Translations under genes and position numbers: made by a program
Origin: Hetaerina americana
Taxonomy: Eukaryota > Arthropoda > Insecta > Odonata > Calopterygidae
Direction of reading: 5' to 3'
Assembly (NCBI GenBank): GCA_022747635.1
Contig: JAKTNV010000005.1
Coordinates: forward strand, 82,553,309 to 82,617,308
Length of the DNA: 64,000 nucleotides
Shown here: piece by piece, positions 51,105 to 60,839 of the stretch
How the letters are laid out: every line of letters begins with the position of its first letter
Numbering within the stretch: position 1 is the first letter of the stretch
Notes under the pieces: model-generated
The model's database searches: none
What the model was told of the DNA's origin: nothing
What the model saw: only the letters and a program-made list of their open reading frames with translations

Positions 51105-51295
51105 GCCGGCCTCGGTGGCGGCGGGGTGACGTTCTCGTCTGCTAACTCAGACGTCACGGGTTCGATTCCTACCTAGGTGGTTTCTCCTCCACCTAGGGCT
51201 TGGGTGTATGCATTTGTCAAATTTTTATATCAATGTTCAAAGTCCGATGTATAGGTCGAAGTGCTGTTTTTGGACTAATGGAAAACAAATAAATT
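51105..51295 (+). repeat. tRNA-derived SINE
   Basis: Starts GCCGGCCTCGGTGGCGGCGG, a typical SINE head with an A-box-like TGGCGGCGGGG. The B box GGGTTCGATTCC (51158-51169) lies the right distance downstream. A non-tRNA body follows, beginning with a small hairpin (CCTAGGTGG / CCACCTAGG) and TTGGGTGTATGCATTTGTC, and ending in an AT-rich tail. No clear target duplication found. Confidence 0.7.
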
Positions 51296-51416
51296 AGTTA
51301 ATTAAAAACTGAGGTGGGAAACTAATACTCGTAGACGCGTGGTAAAATACGTTGAGCGAGGTTATAGAAATTTTACAAAGGAAAGGTAAAAATGGTGCGC
51401 TGTATAGGAAGATGAT

Positions 51417-51477
51417 GGGTGTTGACCTAACACCCCCTGCCACACGCCCTTCCGGCGGCTTGCGGGGTATTATGAAG
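51417..51477 (+). repeat. LINE 3' tail, copy 2
   Basis: GGTGTTGACC, then CACCCCCTGCCACACGCCCT, then CGGCGGCTTGCGGGGTATTA. It matches the tail after the LINE fragment at 38.24 kb and the one at 63.51 kb. No RT sequence precedes it here, so it is a severely truncated copy. Confidence 0.6.
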
Positions 51478-51599
51478 ACGATGGCCCTGTCAGGGAGTAA
51501 GATGGAAAAATCCGTGAAAACTGTCAATAACACCTCAGGAAAATTACGATTGAACCAGGGAAGGGTCAAGAGAGATGAAAGGAATACATTGAGAATTTT

Positions 51600-51740
51600 T
51601 ATTTTAAGGTATGAAACCAGCAGCCCTATATATGGAAAGAAAATATGACGCATATGAGAACAGCTTAGGTTCAGGCATACTTGATGGCGAGGAATAAAAG
51701 ACATTAAGGAAATTAGCCGGGGGTTAGAAATGTAAGGGGT
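51600..51740 (+). pseudogene. Short LINE fragment
   Basis: Resembles 53905-54000 base by base: GAAAATA.GACG..GATGAG, then TTAGGTTCAGGCATAC..., TTGATGGCGAG and ACATTAAGG. That region precedes the RT domain of a LINE. The reading frame is destroyed. Confidence 0.5.
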
Positions 51741-53879
51741 TTGAAGTTCGCATTTAACCAAAACCTACCTTAAACACCATACATGCAAATAAGAATGACA
51801 CTTTCATCGCATAGTGTTATGAAAGTAGCTCTAGGGTTCATTTATAATATAATTTTAAATTAACAGTAATCTGAGCGGTATAATCCTAGGACATGCATGT
51901 TCATCTCTCCACTTAGTTAACCCTATCCTCCCCTGCAGCGAAACCTTTGAATGAGGTGATTTTCGTGAAAATGCTGGGAGAATCGACAGTGGGACTGAAG
52001 ACGAAATGCAGCTTTTGATGTGAGTGGGTGGAAATTACGAAGTGTCTTCAAAAATCCTCGACAGAGTGGGAGAGAGGGAGGAAGTGAAGTGGGTAAAGGG
52101 AGAAGAATTGTTCCGGTCTTACGACTGCCTTAAACCCCAAAACACTCCCGGCTACCTCCACTTCGCATCCGTCCCACCATTCCTCCCTCATCCGATTTTA
52201 ATGAATGGCTGTGACACCGTTGAAGGGGGGGGGAGGGAGAACGTCCTCATAGGTTTTCACCCTCTCTTCCGGCCGGTCGAAGGCCGGTCCTCCGGAGTAT
52301 TTCGAGTGCCGCTGTCCGCTCCTTACTCTTCCCCCCCCCTGTGGGAGAAACGTTGCGGGTGGAGTGGATTTCTTCTTTCCAGAGGCAAGAGCCCGAAAAC
52401 CCCTTTGGAAGCATCCCTCCACCCTCGGACACGATTCCACACCCACCCACGACAGTCGCACCCCATGCTACATACCCCCTCCCCCTTAAGAGTCCCCTCC
52501 TTACACTTCCTTAGTTCCCGCAACCCCATGTCATTCCACCTACATCCATCCCCCGGGCCCACATTTTCCGCACCTGGGTCATCCGCATGCACCGCGCCAT
52601 TTGCATCCGCACCGTGAACGTCATCTGCATCCGAATGAACGAGATATGGGGAGGATTATGGGGGTGCGAGGAGGGGAATGGGTGGGGACGAGATGGGAGA
52701 GAGCGGGGAGGGAGGCGGGAGTTGCGGACGACGTGTTTTGCATCCCGGGGTCCAGCGGCCTGAGATGTCTGACCGCGGAAGGGCGGCGGTGGGCGGAGGT
52801 AGGGCCCTCGACGCCACGTCCACCCACTTAGACTCCACATCTCCAATTGGTGGTCTTCATCCTTGGAAGGTACACCATCGATTTAAATAGTACCCTGTGA
52901 GTTTTTTTTCTGAATTCATGAGTTATTGGAGACGGTGTAATGCTTGCTATTTGTGGCATAAAAGAAATGAGTGGGTCCTTCAATTCGACGTGATCTTATT
53001 CTTGAACTCTTTGGAAATCCAAAATATGGCGTTCGTAGATTCGAAAAAGTTTTCTTTTCTTTTTAGTAAGTCTCATTTCTCACTAGACTGCTGTTATGTC
53101 CGTGTCGTTGTTTCGTTTTCATAGTCGATTAAGGGAAAAAACTTTTGTTAGTTTAGGAAAATGTTAGAAAATGAGTTCGTACGCTAATTAAAACACTTAA
53201 ATTTAAATAGTTTAACACATGTAAGAGATCAAAGCCGAGTTGGATGAAGTTCGTGGCATATCTGTTTCTGTGTTTACGACTGTGTACAATTTGATGTACG
53301 CGGAATCATCAATATCCATCGATTACTTGCACAAAGGACAAACGATTAATGGATAGTGTTGTGCGTTGCTGTTTCACAGATTGAGTGAAGAAATCAAGAA
53401 AAAAACGTCCGCATTTCACAAAGTAAAAAATTCTCTTCTATCATGAAAGAGATTCCACGGGAGCAAACTTGTGCAGTTTTGATGACCAAAATTATCAAAT
53501 TTAAGTTTGAATTGTCAATATCATCCACCGTATTCAATAGATTTAGCTCGCAGTGACTCTTTTGTGCCCAAAAAAATCGAACCAAAATAGTTTGTTTTTC
53601 AACTTTTTCTTAAGGACTTATTGAACGGCTGTAATGGCGTAGGAAGACATCTGATCAGTCCTCGTGGTATGACGACTTCAGCCGCGCGTACTTCAACGCA
53701 TAGAAATTGTAGAATTCGGCCGTCTTGGGGAAATTGAAAACGCCCAAACTTAATAAAATAAATAACAAAGTAAATTAATTATTTTTTACTTTCATACTGT
53801 CAACGGTCCGCCAAAAAGATTATAAATTGAACCGTAAAATATTTTAGAAAACTGGAATGAATATAATAGAGAATGTTTA
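51741..53879. other. Unassigned DNA with a GC-rich, strand-biased patch
   Basis: 52.03-52.89 kb is GC-rich: strongly C-biased to about 52.62 kb, then G-biased. The 197-residue + strand frame at 52024-52617 is Pro/Ser/His-rich, with overlapping minus-strand frames, and no domain is recognisable. The rest is AT-rich. Confidence 0.45.
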
Positions 53880-54320
53880 AGCTAAAGGAATCAGGCCAAT
53901 TGGTTTGAGCATAAAGGAAGAAAATACGACGTAGATGAGGATAGATAGGTTAAGTTCAGGCATACGTGTATTTGATGGCGAGATAAAAAGGGCATTAAGG
54001 GAACTGAAATTAAAGAATGCTATGCGGATAGATAACATGCCCGCGGATATATTTACGCAAGATTTTGGGAAAATGGGGGAGAAAGATTTTTCATAGTATA
54101 ATTCAGTCTTTATGTCGGAGAGATTTGGCCATAAAGTTACGTCAGATCTGGGTTGTCCCTATCCCAAAAGAGGGAAATGATTGCGCATATGAGGATGATA
54201 GAACAAGAAGTGAAATTGTTACCCAGGATCATAAATAAGGTGATGGAGCGGAGGGTATATTACTACCTAAATAATAATTATTTTGAGTCCAGGAAGTATT
54301 GAGGTACGAGCTGGTAGCGT
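53880..54320 (+). pseudogene. LINE reverse transcriptase fragment, 5' part
   Basis: Broken frames read RALRELKLKNAMRIDNMPAD and FTQDFGKMGEK, matching the early RT region of LINEs (WALREMKNRKAVGIDNIPAEIL-type). Then come VPIPKEGN-like sequence and VMERRVYYYLNNNYFESRKY, matching the later RYIxxxLExxQxGFR-type block. It stops where a mariner fragment on the other strand begins, and LINE sequence resumes at about 54.93 kb. Several stops; not functional. Confidence 0.7.
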
Positions 54321-54645
54321 AAACTTTTAATTTACAGAAAAATAAAGGAGATATAAACTGAATTTTTATTTGTTATTCTTAAGATCTCTCTACATAGCCA
54401 CCATCCAGAGTTATGCTTTTCTCCCCGTGATTCTTCGCCTTTCAAAGGCCGTCATTGTTGAACTCAGCAGATTACGTCCAAAACCAGAGTTCAGGCTCTT
54501 GAATGGCATCATTTATGTTGTCAAATCTCCGACCCCGCAATTGTTTTTTTATGCTCTGGGTGAATATAATTCAAAAGTTGTTTGGAGGGAGATCAGGAGA
54601 ATAGGGCGGATGTAAAATTTCAAAGCCACATCGCTTTGATTGCTG
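54321..54645 (-). pseudogene. Mariner transposase 3' fragment
   Basis: On the minus strand one frame reads HPPYSPDLPPNNF, a stop, IIFTQSIKKQLRGRRFDNIN, then (in another frame) TLDGGYVERS and a stop. This is the mariner C-terminal region from the third catalytic motif (HPPYSPDLAPSDYHLF-type, here decayed to NNF) through LKKHLRGKRF to the final GDYVEK. The N-terminal two-thirds are missing. It interrupts the LINE on either side, so it inserted into that LINE or arrived with a later rearrangement. Confidence 0.7.
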
Positions 54646-54929
54646 ATCGCGCCGTCATAAATATATGTAATTGGCAAAAATATATATGTATATAATGGTC
54701 AATTAATATGCAGAATAAATTAAATTGAAATATCTCGTTTTTTATTCGTAGTATATACTAATCCCCACATGTACACGGAATGCCATAACAATAATGAGAT
54801 TACTAATAGAAAGAAACATAGAGTGAAATGAGGATGTATATGTTTGTTTATAAGATTTTGAGGAAGAGTTTGTTAAATTAACGGGGTTAGATTAAATGAA
54901 TGTGCCGTAGATAATATAGTATAAGTAGA

Positions 54930-55330
54930 ATGGATGGATAACCGACTTAAACGGCTATCAGCGCGTCTCATTCTGCTCAGGTGCAATTGGCCAGTCGAAA
55001 GAAAGTTGGGATTGGCAGTGTTGGGAAGTGGGGACATAGAAACGTGTCTATTATCACCTACTATCCTCAATGTGTGTGCGGAGGTTATACTAAGGGGGGC
55101 ATGGAAAGGTATAGATGCAGGGGTTAATGTATGTGAGGAATCCATAAAATTAGATTTGCAGGTGATGCCTACGATGCCACGCGGGTAAGAGGTTAAAGCC
55201 ACTTCTAAGTCCATAAAAAAGCTAGTTAAATTGGTATGGGTTGATGATTAGTGTAAACGTGAGTTATAATGTTTTCGGGAAAGAAAAAATGAGAAATTAG
55301 GCTTCAAAATAAGAAGAAAAGGCGTAGATA
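54930..55330 (+). pseudogene. LINE reverse transcriptase fragment, catalytic part
   Basis: Continues the LINE after the mariner interruption. LLSPTILNVCAEVILRGAWK matches the QGCxLSPxLFNxYxExIxRxA block before the catalytic motif. KLDLQVMPTMPRG and, in another frame, RFAGDAYDATR match the FADDxxxxxR region, with AGDA where active elements have ADD. Gly replaces the first catalytic Asp and frames are broken, so it is dead. The PLE composite lies about 90 bp beyond its visible end. Confidence 0.7.
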
Positions 55331-55409
55331 TATATGTAAGAATGTATAATCTGCGTCCATTCAAAACCTACCAAAAAGGCAGACTGTCAAATAATTATAA
55401 TTAAACTGC

Positions 55410-55422
55410 ATATCTATATGCA
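55410..55422 (+). repeat. 13-bp target-site duplication, left
   Basis: ATATCTATATGCA, repeated exactly at 58087-58099. The pair brackets the whole inverted PLE composite. Confidence 0.85.
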
Positions 55423-55501
55423 GGATCGTAGTCTTCCGTGGCGTTCAGGATTCGTGGAAGTCTCCATTTTCCGGGTTCCCGCCGCGTTGGTTGTCATGGT
55501 T

Positions 55502-55547
55502 GACGACAGTTTCGCCTGGATTCCACCAGGCGTCTTCAGGTCGAAGT
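55502..55547 (-). ncRNA. Hammerhead-like hairpin in PLE A, long copy
   Basis: The inverted counterpart of 57991-58036, lying just downstream of (and overlapping the end of) the minus-strand PLE frame. It holds the same CTGAAGA, 6-bp stem II and GAAAC elements. See the other arm for base positions. Confidence 0.5.
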
Positions 55548-57431
55548 GCCGATATCATTTTGGCTGCGCTTATATAGCCCTCGCTCTCTCGCTGCTGCGT
55601 TGTGATTGGTTGGTTTCTGGAACACTCTCTTCCAGGCGTTCGTCAGGTGGTAACCGTCTTCCCGGTTGAAGTTTCTCGGCGTTTTTGTGATCTCAATTGA
55701 TTCTCTAATCAGCCGAGGATAGTATCTTTTTTCTTTGGTGATTATCTCGGCTTCGTCAAATTTGATGTCGTGTCCGGGTTCGCTCCAGGCATGCTCGGCG
55801 ACTGCTGATAGGCTGAATTTCTTATTCTTCGTTGCCCTCTTGTGTTCTTGCAGGCGGGTCTTCATGGACCTGCATGTCTCGCCGATATACGATTTGCCGC
55901 AAGAGCAAGGCACGCGGTACACACCTTCGAGAAGACCTTTCGGGATCTTGTCCTTGGGCCTTGGAATTATCTGGCTTATTTTGGTCACGCAGTTAAATCT
56001 TGTGACAATGTCTTTCTTCTTCAGGACCCTCGAGATCTTTTCGCTTGTGCCGGCGACGTAGGGGATGATGGCATAGGTTCCTGGCTTGTCAGTTTGATGT
56101 TTCTCCTTGTCGGGTGTCTGGTGGCGTTTTCCCACTTTAGCGGTCCTTTTCAGGACCAATTCTTCTTTGTATCCATTTATCTTCAGTGCCGTCATCAAAT
56201 GTTCCTTTTCCTTGGCCAATGATTCTGCATCCGAAAGTTTGTATGCGCGATGCAGGAGTGTTGCCACGAGTGATGCCTTCTGGGACGGGTGATGATGTGA
56301 GTGGGCGTTCAGGTAGCGGTCAGTATGGGTGGCCTTCCTGTATACTGAGTGGCCGATACTCCCGTTGGTCCTCCTCTTCATCATTATGTCCAAAAACGGG
56401 ATTTGGTTGTCTTTTTCGGTCTCCATAGTGAATTGTATTGCCGGATGCTGAGAGTTGAGGTGCTCCAGGAATCTCTGCAGTTCTTCAGGTCCATGTGGCC
56501 AAATTACGAACGTGTCGTCCACGTATCTTAGCCATAACTTTGGTTTTTTATCATGGGATTTGATCGCCGTTTGTTCGAATTTTTCCATATAGATGTCTGC
56601 TATCACCGGGGATAGGGGTGAGCCCATTGCCGCTCCTTCGCGTTGTTCGAAGAAACTCCCGCTCCAAAGGAAGTAGGAGTTCCGTAGGCAGTACTCTATC
56701 AGCTGCGGATGATCCTCTGGAATGCCGGATTTTGTGAGCTCTTTGATGATGTCCACCGATTCTTGAATTGGGACGTTTGTGAAGAGTGATGCAACGTCGA
56801 AGCTGACTAAGATGTCGTTGGGGCTGATAGTAATCTTCTTCAATATTTCGATGAAATGAGTGGAGTCTCTCACGAAAGATGAGGTTTGTCCGACGTAAGG
56901 TTGAAGTGACTGTGCTAAGTATTTGGACAGTCTATAGGTTGGTCCGTCTATTTGGCTGACTATTGGCCTGAGGGGCACCCCTTCTTTGTGGACTTTGGGT
57001 AATCCATATAGTCTTGGTGGCTTGGCCGCAGATGGGAACAGACGTGTTTGATGTTCCCGTGGAATGGTAGAATTCTTTATCAGCGCCCTGGTGTCTCGCT
57101 CCGCTTTTGCAGTGGGATCCGAACGAAGTTTTCTGTAAGTGGAGTCTTCCAGCATACGGGAAATCTTCATTTCGTAGTCACCTCTCTTCATGAGGACCGT
57201 GGAGTTTCCCTTGTCCGCTGGGAGTATGAGAATGTTTTCGTTCCCGCGGAGATCGGATAAGGCATCACTCGTGGCAACACTCCTGCATCGCGCATACAAA
57301 CTTTCGGATGCAGAATCATTGGCCAAGGAAAAGGAACATTTGATGACGGCACTGAAGATAAATGGATACAAAGAAGAATTGGTCCTGAAAAGGACCGCTA
57401 AAGTGGGAAAACGCCACCAGACACCCGACAA
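55536..57431 (-). CDS. PLE reverse transcriptase / GIY-YIG endonuclease (5'-truncated)
   Basis: Open frame of 631 codons on the minus strand; residues 58-631 are genuine PLE protein. RT blocks in order: ILPADKGNSTVLM (68-81), LYGLPKVHKEGVPLRPIVS (141-159), motif A SFDVASLFTNVP with Asp212, EGAAMGSPLSPVIADIYMEK (265-284), catalytic YVDD (303-306), then the thumb. The C-terminal endonuclease begins with GVYRVPCSCGKSYIGE (503-518: GIY-YIG as GVY...YIG), followed by Arg521 and His530 of the conserved RSMKTRLQEH. It would cut target DNA and prime cDNA synthesis. Residues 1-57, including the ATG, are antisense of the inverted arm and not PLE protein. The true N-terminus is missing, so activity is doubtful although all catalytic residues remain. 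Confidence 0.9.
   Translation of the reverse strand: MSGVWWRFPTLAVLFRTNSSLYPFIFSAVIKCSFSLANDSASESLYARCRSVATSDALSDLRGNENILILPADKGNSTVLMKRGDYEMKISRMLEDSTYRKLRSDPTAKAERDTRALIKNSTIPREHQTRLFPSAAKPPRLYGLPKVHKEGVPLRPIVSQIDGPTYRLSKYLAQSLQPYVGQTSSFVRDSTHFIEILKKITISPNDILVSFDVASLFTNVPIQESVDIIKELTKSGIPEDHPQLIEYCLRNSYFLWSGSFFEQREGAAMGSPLSPVIADIYMEKFEQTAIKSHDKKPKLWLRYVDDTFVIWPHGPEELQRFLEHLNSQHPAIQFTMETEKDNQIPFLDIMMKRRTNGSIGHSVYRKATHTDRYLNAHSHHHPSQKASLVATLLHRAYKLSDAESLAKEKEHLMTALKINGYKEELVLKRTAKVGKRHQTPDKEKHQTDKPGTYAIIPYVAGTSEKISRVLKKKDIVTRFNCVTKISQIIPRPKDKIPKGLLEGVYRVPCSCGKSYIGETCRSMKTRLQEHKRATKNKKFSLSAVAEHAWSEPGHDIKFDEAEIITKEKRYYPRLIRESIEITKTPRNFNREDGYHLTNAWKRVFQKPTNHNAAARERGLYKRSQNDIGTST
55569..55576 (-). 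promoter_or_regulatory. TATATAAG box in PLE A, long copy
   Basis: TATATAAG on the minus strand, inside the end of the coding frame. PLE terminal regions can act as promoters; this is a candidate TATA box only. It is repeated on the other arm at 57962-57969. Confidence 0.35.
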
Positions 57432-58002
57432 GGAGAAACATCAAACTGACAAGCCAGGAACCTATGCCATCATCCCCTACGTCGCCGGTACAAGCGAAAA
57501 GATCTCGAGGGTCCTGAAGAAGAAAGACATTGTCACAAGATTTAACTGCGTGACCAAAATAAGCCAGATAATTCCAAGGCCCAAGGACAAGATCCCGAAA
57601 GGTCTTCTCGAAGGTGTGTACCGCGTGCCTTGCTCTTGCGGCAAATCGTATATCGGCGAGACATGCAGGTCCATGAAGACCCGCCTGCAAGAACACAAGA
57701 GGGCAACGAAGAATAAGAAATTCAGCCTATCAGCAGTCGCCGAGCATGCCTGGAGCGAACCCGGACACGACATCAAATTTGACGAAGCCGAGATAATCAC
57801 CAAAGAAAAAAGATACTATCCTCGGCTGATTAGAGAATCAATTGAGATCACAAAAACGCCGAGAAACTTCAACCGGGAAGACGGTTACCACCTGACGAAC
57901 GCCTGGAAGAGAGTGTTCCAGAAACCAACCAATCACAACGCAGCAGCGAGAGAGCGAGGGCTATATAAGCGCAGCCAAAATGATATCGGCACTTCGACCT
58001 GA
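57259..58002 (+). pseudogene. PLE GIY-YIG domain, inverted partial copy
   Basis: The inverted arm encodes the last 248 residues of the PLE protein, KASLVATLLHRAYKLSD through the GIY-YIG core (GVYRVPCSCGKSYIGE) to NDIGTST, matching the long copy in sequence. The open frame continues upstream to ATG 57190, but its first 23 residues are antisense of the long copy. The RT is absent. It could in principle be translated as a free endonuclease, but no promoter for it is evident. The near-perfect match to the opposite arm shows both were made in the same event or by very recent copying. Confidence 0.9.
57962..57969 (+). promoter_or_regulatory. TATATAAG box in PLE A, inverted arm
   Basis: TATATAAG about 30 bp upstream of the hammerhead-like hairpin, pointing out of the element to the right. 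Candidate only. Confidence 0.35.
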
Positions 58003-58036
58003 AGACGCCTGGTGGAATCCAGGCGAAACTGTCGTC
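57991..58036 (+). ncRNA. Hammerhead-like hairpin in PLE A, inverted arm
   Basis: CTGAAGA (57999-58005) is followed by one C, stem II GCCTGG/CCAGGC (58007-58012 and 58019-58024, loop TGGAAT) and GAAAC (58025-58029). Outer CGAC (57995-57998) can pair with GTCG (58031-58034) as stem I, leaving no stem III. Hammerhead ribozymes, including forms with a tiny stem III, are established in PLE terminal repeats. Departures from the canonical core: one extra base before stem II (or G of GAAA pairs with it), and only 4 bp in stem I. Cleavage is not shown. Confidence 0.5.
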
Positions 58037-58086
58037 AACCATGACAACCAACGCGGCGGGAACCCGGAAAATGGAGACATCCACGA

Positions 58087-58099
58087 ATATCTATATGCA
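58087..58099 (+). repeat. 13-bp target-site duplication, right
   Basis: ATATCTATATGCA, identical to 55410-55422. Confidence 0.85.
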
Positions 58100-58498
58100 A
58101 TCTATTGAACGCGTAATCTTTTCAAATTGGTTTCTTAGATCGTGTGCTTATAAAGGATTTACGTTGATGAATGTCTCACGTATTCTCACGAATACAATAC
58201 TGCATTTGTGTTCGTATATTGATTGGTTTTTGTGAAACATTGAGAGGTGAATAATACTGATATTTAAATTATGAACTAATAACGACGACTTTTCAATTTT
58301 CCAATACAACGAGTGACGCTCTGCCACCCCTCTGCAATGGTTTCCTTATTTAAGGTGATTTCCTTCCTCTAATCTTTAGACTGAGATTTCCTTGTTTACA
58401 TGCGCTACGCATTAAGGCATCATAACTCGTTAGCCATGGCATCTCGCAATAGCCCCATTTCGGCAAGCAAGAAGTACCAGTTACTTGCAATGCAACCA
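58100..58498. other. Unassigned DNA right of PLE A
   Basis: No gene recognised. It may continue the LINE debris left of the PLE, but no motif confirms that. Confidence 0.4.
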
Positions 58499-58608
58499 TT
58501 TCAGAGTGTAAAAAGCATCCGCCTTGATCCTGCATTGTAATGCATATTGGCAGATGACTCTGTCAAAAGTTACTTGCTGTAGCATCTCCCGCAGTTTCTT
58601 GGAATTTA
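58499..58608 (+). repeat. Dispersed repeat, copy 2
   Basis: Shares ATTTCAGAGTGT and then about 78 bp (from ATTGTAATGCATATTGGC to CATCTCCCGCAGTTTCTTGG) with 34703-34953, at moderate divergence. It lacks the tRNA-like segment present in copy 1. Confidence 0.6.
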
Positions 58609-60839
58609 CCAGTTACTTATTATTGAGACCATAGGCTAGGAAGTTTGTGTACGCTCCACTCCGATCAGTTTAAATCCTGACAGTCTTCCATAAGCCTTCG
58701 ATTGCTGATAAAATCAATTTATTCCCAAGCAAGTCTGAAGTTTTAAATAAACGTGAAAATCTACCGGACCTCTTCCAGACTTGAAACAAAGCTGCAACTT
58801 TTAATTGGTGGCCAAACGCCAGCCGATGACGTAGGAATAAATTTCTCCAGTGTACGGTGGCGAATTCAGCAGCAAAAACCATGATCGTTTAATGGATTGA
58901 TCGTTTCTTTGTTTTTATTTTCTCCTCGAAAGAGAGGAATAAAGTTTTGATTTTAGTTAAGTTAACCGTAAATTGAAACTTTCCTATAGGTTGTATGGGA
59001 CAGAGAGGATGTCTAAGTTCTTCCTTCATTAAAGGGAAAATTTATTTTCTTTTGCTATTTGCTATCTCTTATTTATCTTCTGCGTCCCTTTTTCTTTCGA
59101 ACGCTGGGAATTCATCGGAATAATAATATTCTTCAGGCATTCGTCCTTTTCATTAGCAATAGTTAGTGCATCAAAGTTTCTCTCCCGCTGAGAGGAAATA
59201 AATTCTGCTTGTTCGAGCTATTCGGCGATGCGCTATTCGACTTACTTTGATTGTAAGGCCTTGCTGCTACACCCTCCGAAGAGCCTTAGTCCTCCTAAAG
59301 TGTCCTCCATTAAAATTCTCTTTTCAGCGACAAAATCCATTGAATCAGTTAATGCTTTAAATTCAGCATCTTGTACGGTGTTTTCAGGCTTTTAAGACAT
59401 GAATTTGGAATCGCTTCGGGATGGGGATTGAAGGAATGGGGTCAACGGAGAAATTTTTCTTTCTATTCACCATGAGCACTCTCCTTCCACCTTCGTCCAG
59501 AAGCTCAGGACGTCCCTAAACTCGGTCTCTCCGCGAGAGTGCATAGTAAATTTTTTGTTTTCATTTCTAGATTAGATCGGAAGAGCCTTTAATGTATTCC
59601 CTGTTTTGTATTCTCCCCCTTGCAAGGCTGTAGCCTCATTAAGTCAGACAAAGGCGTGATTAAGACTGCGTCCCATGAACTCGGCAGCTGCCTCCCCAGG
59701 ATCCGATTGGAATTTGATACTTTGGATTTACCGTTTCTCGGAAAACGAGGGTCGGATCAAAGTCCTTTTTTTGGCTCAGTCTCAGCGTTCAAATTTTGTG
59801 AAATGACATCGTTGTGTAGAGAAACAAGGGAAACTAATACAATGCCAGGTCTCAAATCAACTCAAGGCTTTTCTCTCTTCAGGCAAATTTTGCATGTTTT
59901 GACACAATACGCCGAATAACAGAAAAGTGTTCAGTTTAAATATTTGTTTTTGTGTTTGGTTTGGTTCAGACATATGTATAGAATAAAAAGGTGTGACCGT
60001 AGATGTCCATACTCTGTGATACGAAAAATATATTAATATTCTCTAACTTCCTCCTAAAATGAATTTAGTGTAGGGTTTTCTGAAGCAGTATCCGCCAAAT
60101 ATTAAGACCATAATAAGCCAGAAAACTATATCCTAATTTTCAATTCCGCACGAGTTTTTTTTAAAGGTACAAAAGTGTAAATTGAGCATACCTTTCCTTC
60201 TTTGATTGTTAACTTAGTGCGACGCAATAAGGTGAAATTTTTCGAAGAATCTTTATTCGTGACATAAAGACGAATCATTATATAAATTTTTAAACTGTTT
60301 TATGCTAAAAAACAGAACGGCTGATACGGTACTACTTCTTGTAACTGTCCAATATTTTAGTTTGCTCCCATCTTTCTGGTGACACTAACTTTGTTCCAAG
60401 ATTAATGTAGAACAATTTAATAAGATATGAATCAGGGTGTTTTTTATTACGATATCCGTGATTGTTTAGAATAATCGACACAAAAAACTGAAAAAATCAC
60501 CTGGGTTACGTGGCTTTACGTTCATATAAAGATATTCCCAAATGCCATGGTACTATGTAGGTAAATTGGTGCCACAAAAACAATATAATTTACGAATCTA
60601 AATTTGAGACTACTCAAGGAACATGAGACTCAAATATGGACGAAATGAAAACATCACTTCATAAGGCTTTCCTTTTTCTTTTCTTCCTTCCCCTTAAAAT
60701 ACACTACATTTTTGATTGAAACCACTAAAATAATAGTAATTATTGGAGGAAATATTTTTATTCAGACAAAGTAGTTTCTTTTTCACGCTTTCAAATTTTT
60801 GAATGAACACATTCGCCCGCATTTCACCGATAAAAATAT
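58609..60839. other. Unassigned DNA
   Basis: AT-rich, no gene recognised. Confidence 0.45.

Larger units (their letters stand above)
55423..58086 (-). mobile_element. Penelope-like element with inverted 830-bp arm (PLE A)
   Basis: A 2.66-kb composite inserted as one unit, as its exact 13-bp flanking duplication shows. The longer part (55423-57258, minus strand) is a 5'-truncated PLE with RT and GIY-YIG domains. Joined to its truncated end is an inverted copy of its own 3' 830 bp (57259-58088; inverted match 55450-56279). A 979-bp single-copy spacer lies between the arms. Arm identity is very high; I noticed only a few substitutions. The longer copy extends 27 bp further at the 3' end (55423-55449). 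Inverted terminal copies are known in Penelope elements; priming or template switching at insertion could create them (inference). Confidence 0.92.

Noticed and set aside
52024..52617. 197-codon Pro/Ser/His-rich frame
   Set aside because: Low-complexity C-biased DNA with equally long frames on the other strand; no recognisable domain.
55842..56222. 126-codon + strand frame inside PLE A, with a twin on the minus strand at 57316-57696
   Set aside because: Antisense shadow of the GIY-YIG coding region; duplicated only because the arms are inverted copies.
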